Below, one piece after another: positions 27,635 through 37,687 of a stretch of 64,000 nt of DNA. The stretch covers positions 62,001 through 126,000 of the forward strand of contig NZ_JAQZBC010000011.1 of assembly GCF_029239295.1 (NCBI RefSeq). The letters are read 5' to 3'. Position 1 is the first letter of the stretch, and each line of letters starts with the position of its first letter. The notes beneath the pieces are model-generated. The model had not been told where the DNA came from, ran no database searches, and was given only the letters and a program-made list of their open reading frames with translations. Source of the DNA: Sphingomonas sp. GTDB lineage: Bacteria > Pseudomonadota > Alphaproteobacteria > Sphingomonadales > Sphingomonadaceae. The translations under genes and the position numbers were made by a program.

Positions 27635-27677
27635 GACTGTCCGCTTTCGGCGATCTTCTACCCGAAAGCGGACAGTC
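27635..27677. repeat. 16-bp inverted repeat (hairpin) after the SDR gene
   Basis: GACTGTCCGCTTTCGG (27635-27650) and its exact reverse complement (27662-27677) flank 11 bp, starting 12 bp after the SDR stop. Stem size and place fit a terminator, but no T run follows. TGTCCGCTTTCGG sequences recur in many proteobacterial intergenic spaces, so it may be a REP-like element. Confidence 0.6.
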
Positions 27678-27741
27678 ATTGCCCAACGTCGTCTCAACCG
27701 CACCAACTCTGCCCCGCCGCGCGCGGCGTCAGGTCAGATGG

Positions 27742-28086
27742 CTATTTGCACTTACCTTCGGCAACGAGCCCCGCTCTGTACCGACGACCTTGTTCGGCGC
27801 GCCAGGCGTCCGCACTTGCCTTTCCGCTTGATTGCAGACGGCGAGCATAGCCCGCTTCGAGCGCCCGCCGTTCCGGTCCGGGGCCGGAATCAGCAAAGCA
27901 GCGGCTGGATTGAGCGGTGGAGCCCGATTTCCCGCTGGCGATGTCCCCCGAGAGTTTGTTCGCCATTGTGCTTGTAGATAACTGGCCCAAGGGCATCGGA
28001 TCTACGGGAGCATATTGCGCAATCGCCACTCCAGACGAGGATACTGCCGTGCTAACGGCTGCGTAGAAGGTGAGACGCAGAAGCAT
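27742..28086 (-). CDS. Small exported protein of unknown function
   Basis: A 114-residue protein. The ATG at 28086 follows GAAGGA and starts a signal peptide (LTFYAAVSTAVSSSGVAIAQ). The mature part is polar, with one Cys near the middle (SSRCFADSG) and one at the end (AEGKCK), possibly a disulfide. No family is recognised. It lies 76 bp beyond the stop of the minus-strand SDR gene and could be co-transcribed with it. Confidence 0.55.
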   Translation of the reverse strand: MLLRLTFYAAVSTAVSSSGVAIAQYAPVDPMPLGQLSTSTMANKLSGDIASGKSGSTAQSSRCFADSGPGPERRALEAGYARRLQSSGKASADAWRAEQGRRYRAGLVAEGKCK

Positions 28087-28162
28087 AGGCCGGGTCCTTC
28101 AGCTTATAGGTCAAAGAGCTCTCGATCACGAAGGCGTCGCGTGAGATCGAACGATCGGCGGG

Positions 28163-29047
28163 TCAGACGTCGATGTTTACAACATCCAGGCGGCGATCCG
28201 TTGGAAGCGCGCTCAGTGCAGGGCTCTGCTTCGATTTCTCAAATGCGGCCATGATCTGGTCGAAGCGCTCCCGCACCACGCGCTCATATTCGACGTGACT
28301 GAGGATATACAGGTCGTTGTCCTTCACCGCCTCCACGACGCGGCCCCCGACGACCAGCGGGTCGATGCCGCCCGCCATCCATTCGCGCTGCCGCTCGAGA
28401 TCAGCCTGGCCGAATTCCTTGTCGCCCTCGCCATAGACCGCATTCTGGCGATTGCGTCGTCCTGCGTAGATGTGGGTACTCACCAGACCGGGGCAGAGGA
28501 CCGAAACGCCGATGTTCTTCGGCGACAATTGCTGCCGCCAGCCTTCGCTCATCGCCACGACGGCAAACTTGCTGGCGCAATAAGGCTCCATGCCGGCCGG
28601 ACTGATGAGCCCGGCCATCGAGGCGGTGTTGACGAAGTGCCCGCCCTCCCCGTGGCTTTCCATCAGAGGAGCAAAGACCTCGACGCCGTAGACCACGCCC
28701 TTCAGGTTGACGTCGATCACCCAGTCCCAGTCACCCTCCGGCACACTGCCCAGCGGCCCGCCCGCGCCGATGCCCGCGTTGTTCGCGACCAGGTGCACCT
28801 TCCCGAACTTGGCGATCGTCTCGATGGCGCCCTTGCGCACCGAATCGCGGCTCGTGACGTCAACCTGCACCCATTCGGCCCTGATCTGCCGGGCGCGCAG
28901 TTCCTCCACCTTCGCTCGCGCCGCCTCAGCTTCGATGTCGGCGATCATGACGTTCATGCCTTCTCTGCCGAACGCCTCGGCCATCGCGAACCCCAGCCCG
29001 CTCGCGCCGCCGGTGATGAAAGCAGTCTTTCCCCGCATGTCTTTCAC
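28163..29047 (-). CDS. Short-chain dehydrogenase/reductase
   Basis: A 294-residue classical SDR. Landmarks are the nucleotide motif TGGASGLG, Asp at the end of beta-2 (IADIE, favouring NAD), NNAGIGAGG, catalytic Ser in NTASMAG and YCASK (Tyr and Lys). The GTG at 29047 is preceded by GGGAGAGAG at good distance and is preferred over the ATG four codons on. The C-terminal tail (YERVVRERFDQIMAAFEKS) is longer than the SDR core and resembles the cyclopentanol/hydroxy-acid type dehydrogenases. The substrate is unknown. Confidence 0.9.
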   Translation of the reverse strand: MKDMRGKTAFITGGASGLGFAMAEAFGREGMNVMIADIEAEAARAKVEELRARQIRAEWVQVDVTSRDSVRKGAIETIAKFGKVHLVANNAGIGAGGPLGSVPEGDWDWVIDVNLKGVVYGVEVFAPLMESHGEGGHFVNTASMAGLISPAGMEPYCASKFAVVAMSEGWRQQLSPKNIGVSVLCPGLVSTHIYAGRRNRQNAVYGEGDKEFGQADLERQREWMAGGIDPLVVGGRVVEAVKDNDLYILSHVEYERVVRERFDQIMAAFEKSKQSPALSALPTDRRLDVVNIDV

Positions 29048-29274
29048 GGCATCTCTCTCCCAACACCAATCCTTGCCGGACGGCTTTTCATCGCGATGCT
29101 AGGATTTTTGTTGCCCGGACGCCAGCTAAGCACTTCGACTTAGCGGATCAGGGCCGAGAACGACGTTCTCATTGCCAGCGCAAGCCGAGAAACTGGGATT
29201 GAAAGGTCCTTCGTCCCCGGCGTCCGGCGCCTCTGCGGCCGGACGGTCAAGCGAAGCCTGAATCGTCGTACTTG

Positions 29275-29661
29275 CTATTCTTTGTCGCAGACAGGCACCT
29301 GCGCCATCGTCATGGCGCCGCCCAGCGTGGCGATCGGACGCATTACCAAGCGGCAGCCCTTTTTGTCGCGCTGTTCGCGTCCTGAACGTGCTTTCGCGCG
29401 CTCTGAGGTTTTTCGGGGAGAGCCGCGATCGGCGGCCTGTTCAGCGACTTCGTTCGCTGCTGCCCCGCATTCGCCCTTCAGCCACGCATCGGCCTTTGCT
29501 CGACCCTGAAGCATCACTCTGCCGCGATACGTAGACTGCAGCTTCTTCATCTGGGCGGAAGAAAGCCCGTCGCAAGTGGCACCGCCTGCCGCGGGTGCCT
29601 GAGCACCAACCATCGACGGCGTGGCTGACACTAGAAGTAGCGCGGCGATGGTGAACGGCAT
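29275..29661 (-). CDS. Small exported protein of unknown function
   Basis: A 128-residue protein with a signal peptide (PFTIAALLLVSATPSMVGAQ) when started at the ATG at 29661; an earlier in-frame start adds residues before the signal. The middle is Lys/Arg-rich (SERAKARSGREQRDKKGC). Four cysteines (ATCDG, GECGA, KGCR, VPVCD) suggest two disulfides outside the cytoplasm. No family is recognised. Confidence 0.55.
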   Translation of the reverse strand: MPFTIAALLLVSATPSMVGAQAPAAGGATCDGLSSAQMKKLQSTYRGRVMLQGRAKADAWLKGECGAAANEVAEQAADRGSPRKTSERAKARSGREQRDKKGCRLVMRPIATLGGAMTMAQVPVCDKE

Positions 29662-29857
29662 TGCGAGCTCCGGCGAGATGGTCCCAGAGAATATCACCTG
29701 AGCGTGCGATTGGCTCCGCCACATCGCCCGGAGTTGTCGAAATAGTCGCCAGAGAAGTGATCGATGAAGGTCCGCATACCAAGCGGCTAGAATGCTCCGT
29801 TCGACGCTTTTACGTCGGCCGCTACGGTGCCGACCTCTAGCACCGAGGCCTCGTAAC

Positions 29858-31663
29858 CTATTGTATAAGCCAGTATATGGCGAAGCTAGTTGCCAGGCCC
29901 ACGATGATGTTCATCGGCACTCCTATCTTTACGAAATCGGAGAACCGGTAGTCAGCGGCGGCATACACCATGGTGTTCGTTTGATAGCCGATCGGGGTGG
30001 CGAAGCTGGCTGAAGCAGCGAACATCACCGCAACGATCAACGCGCGCGCATCGTTGCCCGTCGCCTGGGCAAGTCCGATCGCGACCGGCGTCATGATCAC
30101 GGCGACCGCGTTGTTGGTGACCGTCTCGGTCAGCAGCGACGTGATGAAGTAAAGCACGATAATCAACATCAGCGGCGAAAGCGTACTCAGCCAAGGCGAG
30201 ACTGAATCGACGATCAGATCGACCGTGCCGATCGCCTCCAGCCCGCTGCCAATTCCCAGCATGGCGAAGATCAGGACCAAAACGCTCCCGTCGATCGAGC
30301 GCCATGCCTCTTCTGGGTCAACGCAGCGGGTGAGGAGAACGACCCCCACGCCGATCAACGCCAGCGCGACCACCGGCAGGACGCCGATCGCGGCGAGCAC
30401 CACCACGCCGAGCAGCGTCGCCACTGCGACGGGCGCTCGCCGGCGGCGGAAGCGCCGAACGTGACTGGTGTCCTCGACAATCAGGTTGGCATTGTCGCGC
30501 AGGCCAGCAATCGCCGGCGCTTCTGCCGCGACGAGCAGGCTGTCGGCGGGTCGCAATCGGACGCTGCCAAGGTCCGGGCCGGGAAGATGGCGCGCTCGCC
30601 CGATCCCGAGGACGCGCGCGGGCACATTAGACAGGAACGGTATATCGCGCAGTTCGCGCCCAAGCGCCGGATGCGATGGTGCGATCGTCAGCCCGATCAG
30701 GCGCACATCGTCAGCGCGCTCATCCGCGGCCAGGCGGATCGGCTTGCCGACGTTCTGCAGACCCACCACGACACCGCGGCTGCGCGCCAGATCGTCCAGT
30801 TCGTCGGCTGAGCTAGCGATCACCAGGCGGTCCCCCGCCACGATCTGCATGTCCGCGCCCGGGTTGCGGATCGTTGCCGCGCCCCGGCGAAGGGCGAGCA
30901 ACCGCACGGCGTCGCGCTTCAGGAAAGACAGGCCAGCCAATTTGGGCAGTTCGCCTGGCCAATCGTCAGAAAAGGACAATTCGGTGAGGTAGCGGAGCTC
31001 GTGCCGGTCAACGACCTCGTTGTCTTCGCGCGCCGGAAGCAAGCGAGGGCCGAAAACCAGGAGCGTCGCCACGCCCGCCGCTATGGTGACAAGGCCGACG
31101 CCGGTAATCTCAAAGATTCCGAAAGCAACCTGCCCATTCGCCCGTGCCACACCATCAACCAAAAGGTTGGTTGACGTGCCGATCAACGTCAGCGTTCCGC
31201 CCAGAATGGACAGGTATGACAAGGGGATCAGCAGCCGGGTGGCGGGGATACCGACTTTGGCGGCAAGTCGCTTAACCAGCGGAATCAGCACAATCACGAC
31301 GGGGGTGTTGTTGATGAAGGCTGGCGCGATCCCTGCTCCGACCAGCAATTCTGCCACGGTGCGCCGCGGATGTTCGCCGGCACGGCGAACCACCGTGCTT
31401 GCGAGCGCCTCGATCGCGCCCGTGCGTACCAATGCGCCCGACAAGACGAAAAAGGCGGCGATGGCGATTGGTGCTGAATTGGCGAAGGATGCCGTAATCA
31501 AGGCGGGGGTGAGCCAGCCAAAGGCAATCATCGCGCTGGCGCCAGCAACGGCGACCGTGACGGGCGGAAAACGCTCAATGGCGAAGGCCGCAAACAGGAG
31601 GATAATGAAGACAAGGCCGAGCAGTGGAAGGTGCTGGCCCATTCCAGTTAAAAGCGCCGTCAC
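29858..31663 (-). CDS. SLC13 / DASS-type permease with TrkA-C domains
   Basis: A 601-residue inner-membrane transporter. Two blocks of helices (about residues 10-200 and 400-600) each hold a repeat with the Asn/Thr-rich hairpin, FINNTPVVIVLIPLV in the first and TETVTNNAVAVIMTPVAIGL in the second. SIGTSTNLLV-like sequence (LTLIGTSTNLLVDG) is the Na+/substrate motif. Between them lie two soluble TrkA-C (RCK-C) domains (about 215-385, VIASSADELDDLAR and SVRLRPADSLLVAAEA). The fold fits sodium-coupled import of dicarboxylates or sulfate. The GTG at 31663 is the longest start; an ATG at 31642 is an alternative. Confidence 0.88.
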   Translation of the reverse strand: MTALLTGMGQHLPLLGLVFIILLFAAFAIERFPPVTVAVAGASAMIAFGWLTPALITASFANSAPIAIAAFFVLSGALVRTGAIEALASTVVRRAGEHPRRTVAELLVGAGIAPAFINNTPVVIVLIPLVKRLAAKVGIPATRLLIPLSYLSILGGTLTLIGTSTNLLVDGVARANGQVAFGIFEITGVGLVTIAAGVATLLVFGPRLLPAREDNEVVDRHELRYLTELSFSDDWPGELPKLAGLSFLKRDAVRLLALRRGAATIRNPGADMQIVAGDRLVIASSADELDDLARSRGVVVGLQNVGKPIRLAADERADDVRLIGLTIAPSHPALGRELRDIPFLSNVPARVLGIGRARHLPGPDLGSVRLRPADSLLVAAEAPAIAGLRDNANLIVEDTSHVRRFRRRRAPVAVATLLGVVVLAAIGVLPVVALALIGVGVVLLTRCVDPEEAWRSIDGSVLVLIFAMLGIGSGLEAIGTVDLIVDSVSPWLSTLSPLMLIIVLYFITSLLTETVTNNAVAVIMTPVAIGLAQATGNDARALIVAVMFAASASFATPIGYQTNTMVYAAADYRFSDFVKIGVPMNIIVGLATSFAIYWLIQ

Positions 31664-32052
31664 GCCGGCGACCCGAAAGCTAGGCCAGCGGCGGCAATTC
31701 CCGTGTGCGTACCGCCGTTTACGGTCCGCTCGCCCGCGGGTGTCGGCGGCGCCGACCGGTTTCTGGCGCGGCCTTTTTCAATCAAACTAAACTCCCCTCA
31801 CGCATCGCACAGCGAAGAGCGTGCATTTCCGTTCGACCTAGAGAGGGCGCTTTGCCCTCGCAATGCGCCTGACACTCGACGGCGGCTCGTTCCCGTAAAC
31901 GGCGTGACGATGTTCCTTCGCGCCGATAGAGCATGCGAGCCGAGAACAGAGTGGCAGGGTGATGTCTCCTGCGCCCGGGGGGGGTTCTTCTTTGCCACGG
32001 CGTCCATCTTCGAGGGAAAGACGATCCGCTTCGTTTCCGCACAGGAGTGCCC
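31664..32052. other. Intergenic region, divergent promoters
   Basis: 390 bp between the permease and the SMR gene. No convincing coding frame is seen. A run of nine G at 31977-31985 lies in the leader of the SMR gene. I looked for guanidine-riboswitch signatures, since some SMR genes carry them, and did not find a convincing one. Confidence 0.35.
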
Positions 32053-32382
32053 ATGAATTATCTCTATCTCGCCGGCGCGATCGTAGCGGAGGTAATTGGA
32101 ACCAGCTGTATGAAGGCGTCCGATGGCTTCAGCAGGCTGATCCCGAGCATCTTCACTGTGGTAGCCTACGCAGTTGGTTTTTACTGCTTGGCGCAGACCC
32201 TCAAGACCATCCCCACCGGCATCGCTTACGCGATTTGGTCGGGCGTCGGGATGGTTCTGATAGCCGTCATCGCGTGGCTGTTCCAAGGGCAGCGGCTTGA
32301 TGGCCCGGCGATTGTCGGAATGACGCTTATTATCGCTGGCGTGATCGTGATGAACGTGTTTTCGACAGCGGGCGCACACTAA
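32053..32382 (+). CDS. Small multidrug resistance (SMR) efflux protein
   Basis: A 109-residue protein with four membrane helices, the length of EmrE-type SMR proteins. The conserved membrane Glu is E13 in AGAIVAEVIGTSCMKAS, and TIPTGIAYAIWSGVG is the SMR helix-3 signature. It works as a dimer and exchanges protons for cationic drugs or guanidinium compounds. ACAGGAG lies just before the ATG at 32053. It is monocistronic; the following UVR gene starts 87 bp later and might share the transcript. Confidence 0.92.
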   Translation: MNYLYLAGAIVAEVIGTSCMKASDGFSRLIPSIFTVVAYAVGFYCLAQTLKTIPTGIAYAIWSGVGMVLIAVIAWLFQGQRLDGPAIVGMTLIIAGVIVMNVFSTAGAH

Positions 32383-32469
32383 GCATGGGCGGGTCAAAGC
32401 AACCGCACGATTCACCAGCCGATCACGGGCACAATGCTGCTCAAACGCCCAGTCGCGCGTTCAGGGGTG

Positions 32470-32742
32470 ATGACCGACACGATTGAGGATCTTCAACGCA
32501 GGATGGAGGATGCAGCGAGCGCGCTCGACTTCGAGGAGGCGCGGCGCATCCGTGATCGCATCAATCTGATGCGAGGAGGAGCCAGTCGTGCAGCGGCCGC
32601 CGAAGCCGACACGTCGGGTCTTTCCCGGCAACAGCCGGGTGCCATGGGGCTCGGGACGAGCCGCCAGCGGCCGGTTCCGCCACCTGGATGGAAGCCACCG
32701 TCGAAGCCCGATCTAATGACGACCGGTCGGAAACGAAAGTAA
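32470..32742 (+). CDS. UVR-motif protein
   Basis: A 90-residue protein. Residues 1-40 (DTIEDLQRRMEDAASALDFEEARRIRDRINLM) form the UVR motif, the helical hairpin by which UvrB binds UvrC. The rest is basic and Pro-rich with no domain (RPVPPPGWKPPSKPD). The ATG at 32470 begins just before the motif; a start at 32434 is possible. Stand-alone UVR proteins of this kind occur in sphingomonads; a link to nucleotide excision repair is an inference. Confidence 0.72.
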   Translation: MTDTIEDLQRRMEDAASALDFEEARRIRDRINLMRGGASRAAAAEADTSGLSRQQPGAMGLGTSRQRPVPPPGWKPPSKPDLMTTGRKRK

Positions 32743-33130
32743 GGGTGATCTCCTAGGTCGCATCGCGGGCACGCCGAACGCCGACGTTCAGCCGAACAAC
32801 AGATCTCGGCGCACTAGAAACCGGAGCCATCGCGCCGGTAACCCTTGTTGGTCGATATGTGTCGAATGGTGGTCGTCCGAATACGACCGCGGCTTTTCGA
32901 GGGGTAGGGATAAAGAGGCGCCCGGAAGATCGGCTTGGTCTTCCATCTTATGCCGGCCGATGCCCCAGCAATTTACGGCATATCACAAGTCGCGGGCACC
33001 GCCCGCTCGATCAGAGCGGACGTCACCATTTCGCACTGAAAAATCGGGTAAGGCGTAAGCCCGGTTTGGCCCCGGCGTGCTTGCACTACATATCTTACTC
33101 TCGGAAGGGGGTGGAAACGCGCTTCCGCTC
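32743..33130. other. Intergenic region, nothing coding recognised
   Basis: 390 bp between convergent genes. A GCGGGC-ACC-GCCCGC hairpin lies at 32992-33006, which may help terminate the minus-strand gene at 33131. Short stop-free stretches on both strands match nothing known. Confidence 0.35.
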
Positions 33131-33451
33131 TCAGTTGCCGTCCGCGTCGACCGTGAACACCACCGGCTTGCCCCGCGACATCGGCTCCCACCCCGCCGAC
33201 AAGGCGGCGCGCACGCAGCGCGAGATCGTCGCGTCATCCAGTTGGAGACGGCCGCGTGGCAAACCCTTCAACAACCGCTTGGGCGGCGGGAATTCGACCA
33301 GTGCTTCGCGCTTGGCATCCTGCTGGAGCAAGGAAATCGTCATTCCCTTCCAGCCTTCGTCATCTGACAGATGCGGCTCACGCTGTAGGTACCAGTCGTA
33401 CATGACACCATCGACAAGGACGGAGCCAGCACTGCTTCGGGAATTTGACAT
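33131..33451 (-). CDS. Conserved small protein of unknown function
   Basis: A 106-residue soluble protein starting at the ATG at 33451 (MSNSRSSAGSVLVDGVMYDW). The pattern of a beta strand (VMYDWYLQREPHLSDDEGWKG), a second strand (MTISLLQQD) and a C-terminal part (ISRCVRAALSAGWEPMSRGKPVVFTVD) looks like a real compact domain. No signal peptide is present and no family is recognised. Protein-like composition and codon use support coding. Confidence 0.6.
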   Translation of the reverse strand: MSNSRSSAGSVLVDGVMYDWYLQREPHLSDDEGWKGMTISLLQQDAKREALVEFPPPKRLLKGLPRGRLQLDDATISRCVRAALSAGWEPMSRGKPVVFTVDADGN

Positions 33452-33598
33452 CCGATCGCTGTAACCCGGGAACCCTGCCAATGCACGGTATCAGGCCGCC
33501 GCCCCGCGCGGTGTACGTTTCGAGCTACTCTGTTGAAGCGGGCGACCTCAGGTGCGCCTGGGCGATGCGCCACAGGTTCTGTGGTGAGTGCCTGTCCC

Positions 33599-34198
33599 TC
33601 AGTCTTCCCGGTGCAAGGTAAAGAAGAACGGCGGCGCACCGCGCACGTCCATCAGTCCAAGCAGGATGTCAGGCGTGACCTGACGGAACAGATCGATAAT
33701 CGGCAGTCGGTCGTAGATCATCGCCGCGGACGCCACGCCGCGATGGGTGAGCAGGCGCAGCCGCGCCTGCGGGCTGGTCGTCCGTAACACCATCCGCGCA
33801 GCCGCAAACCCGGCGCGGGCGAGCGCTGATCGCGTAACCTTGTTGCTGTGGAGCGCGCTGAGCGGGATCCAACGGGGGTCGATGGAGACGATTGCACTGC
33901 CCTGGCAGAACAGCAGGGGATGCGCTTCTCCTCGGGCGTCGAACGCCTTGCCATACCAATCATGAGCCTCGAGCAGGCCATCCATCGGGTGCCCCGTGTG
34001 CAACCCCGCGCCGCGCCACCGCCCCGCGATCGTCGCTGGCGACACGGGCGCCAGGCGGTCGAAATAGGCAAGTGCCTCGTTGCGAGCCGCGCCGTGACGA
34101 GATGCGTTCTCGAGCCAGGCTAATGATTCAGCCTGCGCTGAAACGACAGGAGAGAGCTGAGGTATAGTCGGCGTGGCTCGTTCGGCTTGCGTAGGCAT
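33599..34198 (-). CDS. GXWXG / DUF4334 domain protein
   Basis: A 199-residue protein. The N-terminal half has GRWRGAGLHTGHPMDGLLEAHDWYGKAF, the GXWXG motif. The C-terminal half has MIYDRLPIIDLFRQVTPDILLGLMD and ends PPFFFTLHRED, the DUF4334 signature. Such two-domain proteins resemble beta-barrel binding proteins, and their function is unknown. The ATG at 34198 is preferred to an in-frame start at 34240. It lies 190 bp from the molybdenum-hydroxylase operon, same strand. Confidence 0.82.
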   Translation of the reverse strand: MPTQAERATPTIPQLSPVVSAQAESLAWLENASRHGAARNEALAYFDRLAPVSPATIAGRWRGAGLHTGHPMDGLLEAHDWYGKAFDARGEAHPLLFCQGSAIVSIDPRWIPLSALHSNKVTRSALARAGFAAARMVLRTTSPQARLRLLTHRGVASAAMIYDRLPIIDLFRQVTPDILLGLMDVRGAPPFFFTLHRED

Positions 34199-34391
34199 AA
34201 TGGACTCGAACCGGTTCGTGCGAGCCTGGTTCCGAACCACGGCTATAGCGCTGGACAGGCGTTGCGGACGTTACGGGTGTCGATGACGTCGCCTGAAGCA
34301 TGGCACAATTCGGTCAAGTCTGCGCCGGCCGCCATCGGCAGGCGCGGCGCAAAGACCTCGAGTAATCGGTATGCCGTACGCCCGCCTCGCC

Positions 34392-36704
34392 TTACAGCAG
34401 CTTGTCCAGCGTGATCGGCAGGTCGCGCACGCGCTTGCCCGTGGCGTTGAACACCGCATTGGCGACTGCCGCCGCGACACCGGTGATGCCGATCTCGCCA
34501 ATGCCGCGTGCGCCGAGCGGCGATCGGGGATCGGGGATGCCGGTCCACATCACCTCGATGTCCGGCACGTCGAGGTGCGCGGGCACGTGATAATCGGCCA
34601 GCGTCGGGTTCATGATCCGCCCGCTGCGCTCATCGAGCCACGTCTCCTCGGTAAGCGCGAGGCCAAGGCCCATGATCATGCCGCCGCGGAACTGGCTGGC
34701 CGCGGTGCGCGGGTTGAGGATCGTGCCGCAGTCGAACGAGCCGAGCAGGCGATCGACCCTGATCTCCCCCGTCACGTCGCTGACGCGCAGCTCGCAGAAC
34801 ATCGCCGCGGTGCTGTGCATGGCGAACTTCATCATCTCCAGCGGCGGCGTGCCGGTGGCGGTGACGCTCACCTCGTCGCGATTCGCGCGGGCGAGGATCG
34901 AGCGAAACGTCTCGTGCCGGTTCGGATCGGCGGCGCTCGCCATTCCTTCCTCCCCCAGGCGGATCTCGCCCGGCCTCAGCCCGGCGAGCGGGCTGTCGTT
35001 CCCGGCGAGGCGCAGCAACTCCGCGGGCAGCTTCTCCGACGCCGCCAGCAATGCGCCGGCGATCGACACGCTCTGCCCCGAACCGCCCGCCATCGGGGCC
35101 GCCGGCAGATCGGAATCGCCCGTCTCGATGACCACCGCGTCGAGCGGCACGCCGAGTCGGTCGGCAACTTGTTGCGCGAGCACGGTGGAGGTGCCCATCC
35201 CCATCTCCTGCGCGGAGCAGGCAAGCGTCGCGGTACCATCGCGCCGGATCGTCAGGCGGACGGCGGCGCCGGGCATGCGGATGTAGGGGAAGCTGCCGCT
35301 GCCGCAGCCCATGCCGATGCGCCATTCCCCCTCGCGCCGCGCGCCGGGGGTAGCCGAGCGCCGCTCCCAGCCGAAGCTCGCGGCGCCGTCCGCCCATGAC
35401 TTGGCGGCTGCATGTTGGGAGAATGGCGCGCCGGTGGTCGGGTGTTTTTCCGGCAGGTTGCGCAGGCGAAGCTCAATCGGGTCGATCGAAAGCTCATGCG
35501 CCAGTTCGTCGACGGCGCTCTCCAGCGCAAAAGTGCCGATCGCCTCGCCCGGCGCGCGCATGAAGGTGTTGGGCACCACCGCCATGTCGATATGCCGCTG
35601 CAGGATAGCGAAGCTCTTCGCGCGATAGGCCGATCGCGTGCCGAGCGTATAGGCTTCCGGGCAGGCACCATAAGGCGGCATCACCGAATAGCCGTTGTGG
35701 ATCAGTGCCGTGAACCGGCCCTCGGCATCGGCGCCGAGCGCCACGCGCTGCTCGGTCGCGCTTCGCCCGCCAACGATGCGATAGACGCCCTCGCGGCTGA
35801 GCTGCAGCCGCAGCGGGCGGCCGACCATCCGCGCCGCCGCGACCGCCACCACCTGGTGATCCCAGAAGCCCTTGCCACCGAAGCCGCCGCCGACGAACGG
35901 TGAGAGCACGCGCACGTCCTCACGCTTCAGCCCGAACATCTTGGCGAGCGTCGCGGCTTCCGACGCGATCATCTGCGTCGTGTCGTGCACGGTGAGCGTC
36001 TCACCCTCCCACGCGACGGTCAGCGCGTGGAGCTCGATCGCATTATGGTTCTGCCACTGCGTGCGATAGACATTGTCCACCCGGTGCGGCGACCGGCCGA
36101 GTTCGCGCTCCGCCTTCCCGATCGACAGGTGATTACGCTCGATCAGCAGCGACGGGATGATCCGCGCGCCCGATTTGGCTTCCTCGAACCGGGTTTCGGC
36201 CGGCTCGGCGGCATAGTCGATGTCGATCAGCGACGCGGCATGGTCCGCCTGCTCCTGCGTTTCCGCGACCACCGCCGCGACGACCTGGCCGTTGTAATGA
36301 ACCTTGTCGTCCTGGAGGATCGGCAGGCTGCTGTTGCCCACCGCGGTCGGATCGGTGATCGCGATCAGCGACGGGCCCGACACGCGCGGCATGTTGCGAT
36401 GAGTGACGACCAGCAGCACGCCATCCGCCGCTTCCGCCCTCGCCGTGTCGAGCCGCGTGATCCGCCCGCGCGTGATCGTGCCGTGGACGAGCGCGGCGTA
36501 GCAAAGGTTCTCCAGCGGCACTTCGGCCGAGAAGCGCGCCTGCCCCTGCACCTTCACGTCACCGTCCAACCGCGCGGCCTGGCGCCCCACTTCGCCGCGG
36601 CGGCCGATCAGCGGATCGGGCGTGCCGCCGGGCAGCCATTGCGCTGGGACCCAGCCAAGTGCGCTGCGCACCGTGCCGACGAGGACATTCTGTACCCTGC
36701 TCAT
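34392..36704 (-). CDS. Molybdenum hydroxylase, molybdopterin-binding subunit (PaoC-like)
   Basis: A 770-residue catalytic subunit of the xanthine dehydrogenase/aldehyde oxidase family. [21 protein letters not shown] and [21 protein letters not shown] are the molybdopterin-contact motifs, and [12 protein letters not shown] near the C terminus holds the catalytic Glu. It hydroxylates aldehydes or N-heterocycles with water as oxygen source. The ATG at 36704 overlaps the stop of the FAD subunit gene in an ATGA, so translation is coupled. The order 2Fe-2S, FAD, Mo is that of paoABC. The substrate is not known from sequence. Confidence 0.9.
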   Translation of the reverse strand: MSRVQNVLVGTVRSALGWVPAQWLPGGTPDPLIGRRGEVGRQAARLDGDVKVQGQARFSAEVPLENLCYAALVHGTITRGRITRLDTARAEAADGVLLVVTHRNMPRVSGPSLIAITDPTAVGNSSLPILQDDKVHYNGQVVAAVVAETQEQADHAASLIDIDYAAEPAETRFEEAKSGARIIPSLLIERNHLSIGKAERELGRSPHRVDNVYRTQWQNHNAIELHALTVAWEGETLTVHDTTQMIASEAATLAKMFGLKREDVRVLSPFVGGGFGGKGFWDHQVVAVAAARMVGRPLRLQLSREGVYRIVGGRSATEQRVALGADAEGRFTALIHNGYSVMPPYGACPEAYTLGTRSAYRAKSFAILQRHIDMAVVPNTFMRAPGEAIGTFALESAVDELAHELSIDPIELRLRNLPEKHPTTGAPFSQHAAAKSWADGAASFGWERRSATPGARREGEWRIGMGCGSGSFPYIRMPGAAVRLTIRRDGTATLACSAQEMGMGTSTVLAQQVADRLGVPLDAVVIETGDSDLPAAPMAGGSGQSVSIAGALLAASEKLPAELLRLAGNDSPLAGLRPGEIRLGEEGMASAADPNRHETFRSILARANRDEVSVTATGTPPLEMMKFAMHSTAAMFCELRVSDVTGEIRVDRLLGSFDCGTILNPRTAASQFRGGMIMGLGLALTEETWLDERSGRIMNPTLADYHVPAHLDVPDIEVMWTGIPDPRSPLGARGIGEIGITGVAAAVANAVFNATGKRVRDLPITLDKLL

Positions 36705-37687
36705 GCCTGATCCTCGCAAAGCCCGGAGAGAACCGCGGCGAGCGTCCGCTTCGCCAGCGTCACCTTGAACATATTGCCCGGCTGCGCGTCGGCGGCGGCA
36801 AGCTCCGCCTCCGCCGCCGCCATGAACGCCGCCTCGCTCGGCGCTTCGCCCTGCAGCGCCGCCTCCGCGCGCCACGCGCGCCACGGCTTGTGCGCCACGC
36901 CGCCCAGCGCGATCCGCGCCTCGGCGATCCGCCCGTCTTCGATCACCAGCCCGGCAGCGACGGAGACGAGCGCGAAGGCATAGGAGGCGCGATCGCGCAC
37001 CTTGCGATAGTCCGAGCGCGGCGCGACCCGTGACGGCGGCAGCTCGATCGCGACGATCACTTCGCCCGGCGCCAGTTCCGTCTCGATGTCGGGCCGGTCA
37101 CCCGGCAAGCGGTGGACGTCGGTCAGCGGCAGCGCGCGCGCGCCCTCCGCCCCGGCGACGTGCACCCGCGCGTCGAGTGCAGCCAGCGCCACCGCCATGT
37201 CCGACGGGTGGGTCGCGATGCACGCGGGCGAGGCCCCCAGGATCGCATGATAGCGGGTGAAGCCGCCGATCGCGTCGCATCCGCTGCCCGGCGCGCGCTT
37301 GTTGCAGCGCGATCCCGCCGCATCGGCGAAATAGACGCAGCGTGTCCGTTGGAGGAGGTTGCCGCCCGCCGTCGCCATGTTGCGGATCTGCGCCGAGGCG
37401 CCAGCCAGGATCGCGCGTGACAGCATCGGATAGCGGCTGCGGATCAGCGGGTGGGCTGCGATGGCGCTGTTGCGCGCGCCGGCGCCGATCACGATGCTGC
37501 CGTCCGCCGCTTCCTCGATCTCGCCGGGCAGGCCAGTCACGTCGACCAGGGTCTCCGGCCGCTCCACGCCCTTGCGCATCAGGTCGACGAGGTTGGTCCC
37601 GCCGCCGAGCAGCCGGTGGCCGGCCGCGCCCGCCAGCCGGATCGCGTCGCTCGCACTTGCCGCGCGCCGATATTGAACCGGCGTCAT
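36701..37687 (-). CDS. Molybdenum hydroxylase, FAD-binding subunit (PaoB-like)
   Basis: A 328-residue flavin subunit that passes electrons from the iron-sulfur clusters to the final acceptor. The FAD motif is [16 protein letters not shown], and [19 protein letters not shown] is the second flavin contact. The insert [21 protein letters not shown] carries three Cys in the place where PaoB of E. coli binds an additional 4Fe-4S cluster, so this subunit probably has one too. The ATG at 37687 overlaps the 2Fe-2S gene stop (ATGA). Longer in-frame starts are antisense-like Arg-rich sequence. Confidence 0.9.
   Translation of the reverse strand: MTPVQYRRAASASDAIRLAGAAGHRLLGGGTNLVDLMRKGVERPETLVDVTGLPGEIEEAADGSIVIGAGARNSAIAAHPLIRSRYPMLSRAILAGASAQIRNMATAGGNLLQRTRCVYFADAAGSRCNKRAPGSGCDAIGGFTRYHAILGASPACIATHPSDMAVALAALDARVHVAGAEGARALPLTDVHRLPGDRPDIETELAPGEVIVAIELPPSRVAPRSDYRKVRDRASYAFALVSVAAGLVIEDGRIAEARIALGGVAHKPWRAWRAEAALQGEAPSEAAFMAAAEAELAAADAQPGNMFKVTLAKRTLAAVLSGLCEDQA

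Noticed and set aside
31940..32052. Guanidine riboswitch before the SMR gene
   Set aside because: None of the conserved ykkC, mini-ykkC or ykkC-III motifs could be matched with confidence.
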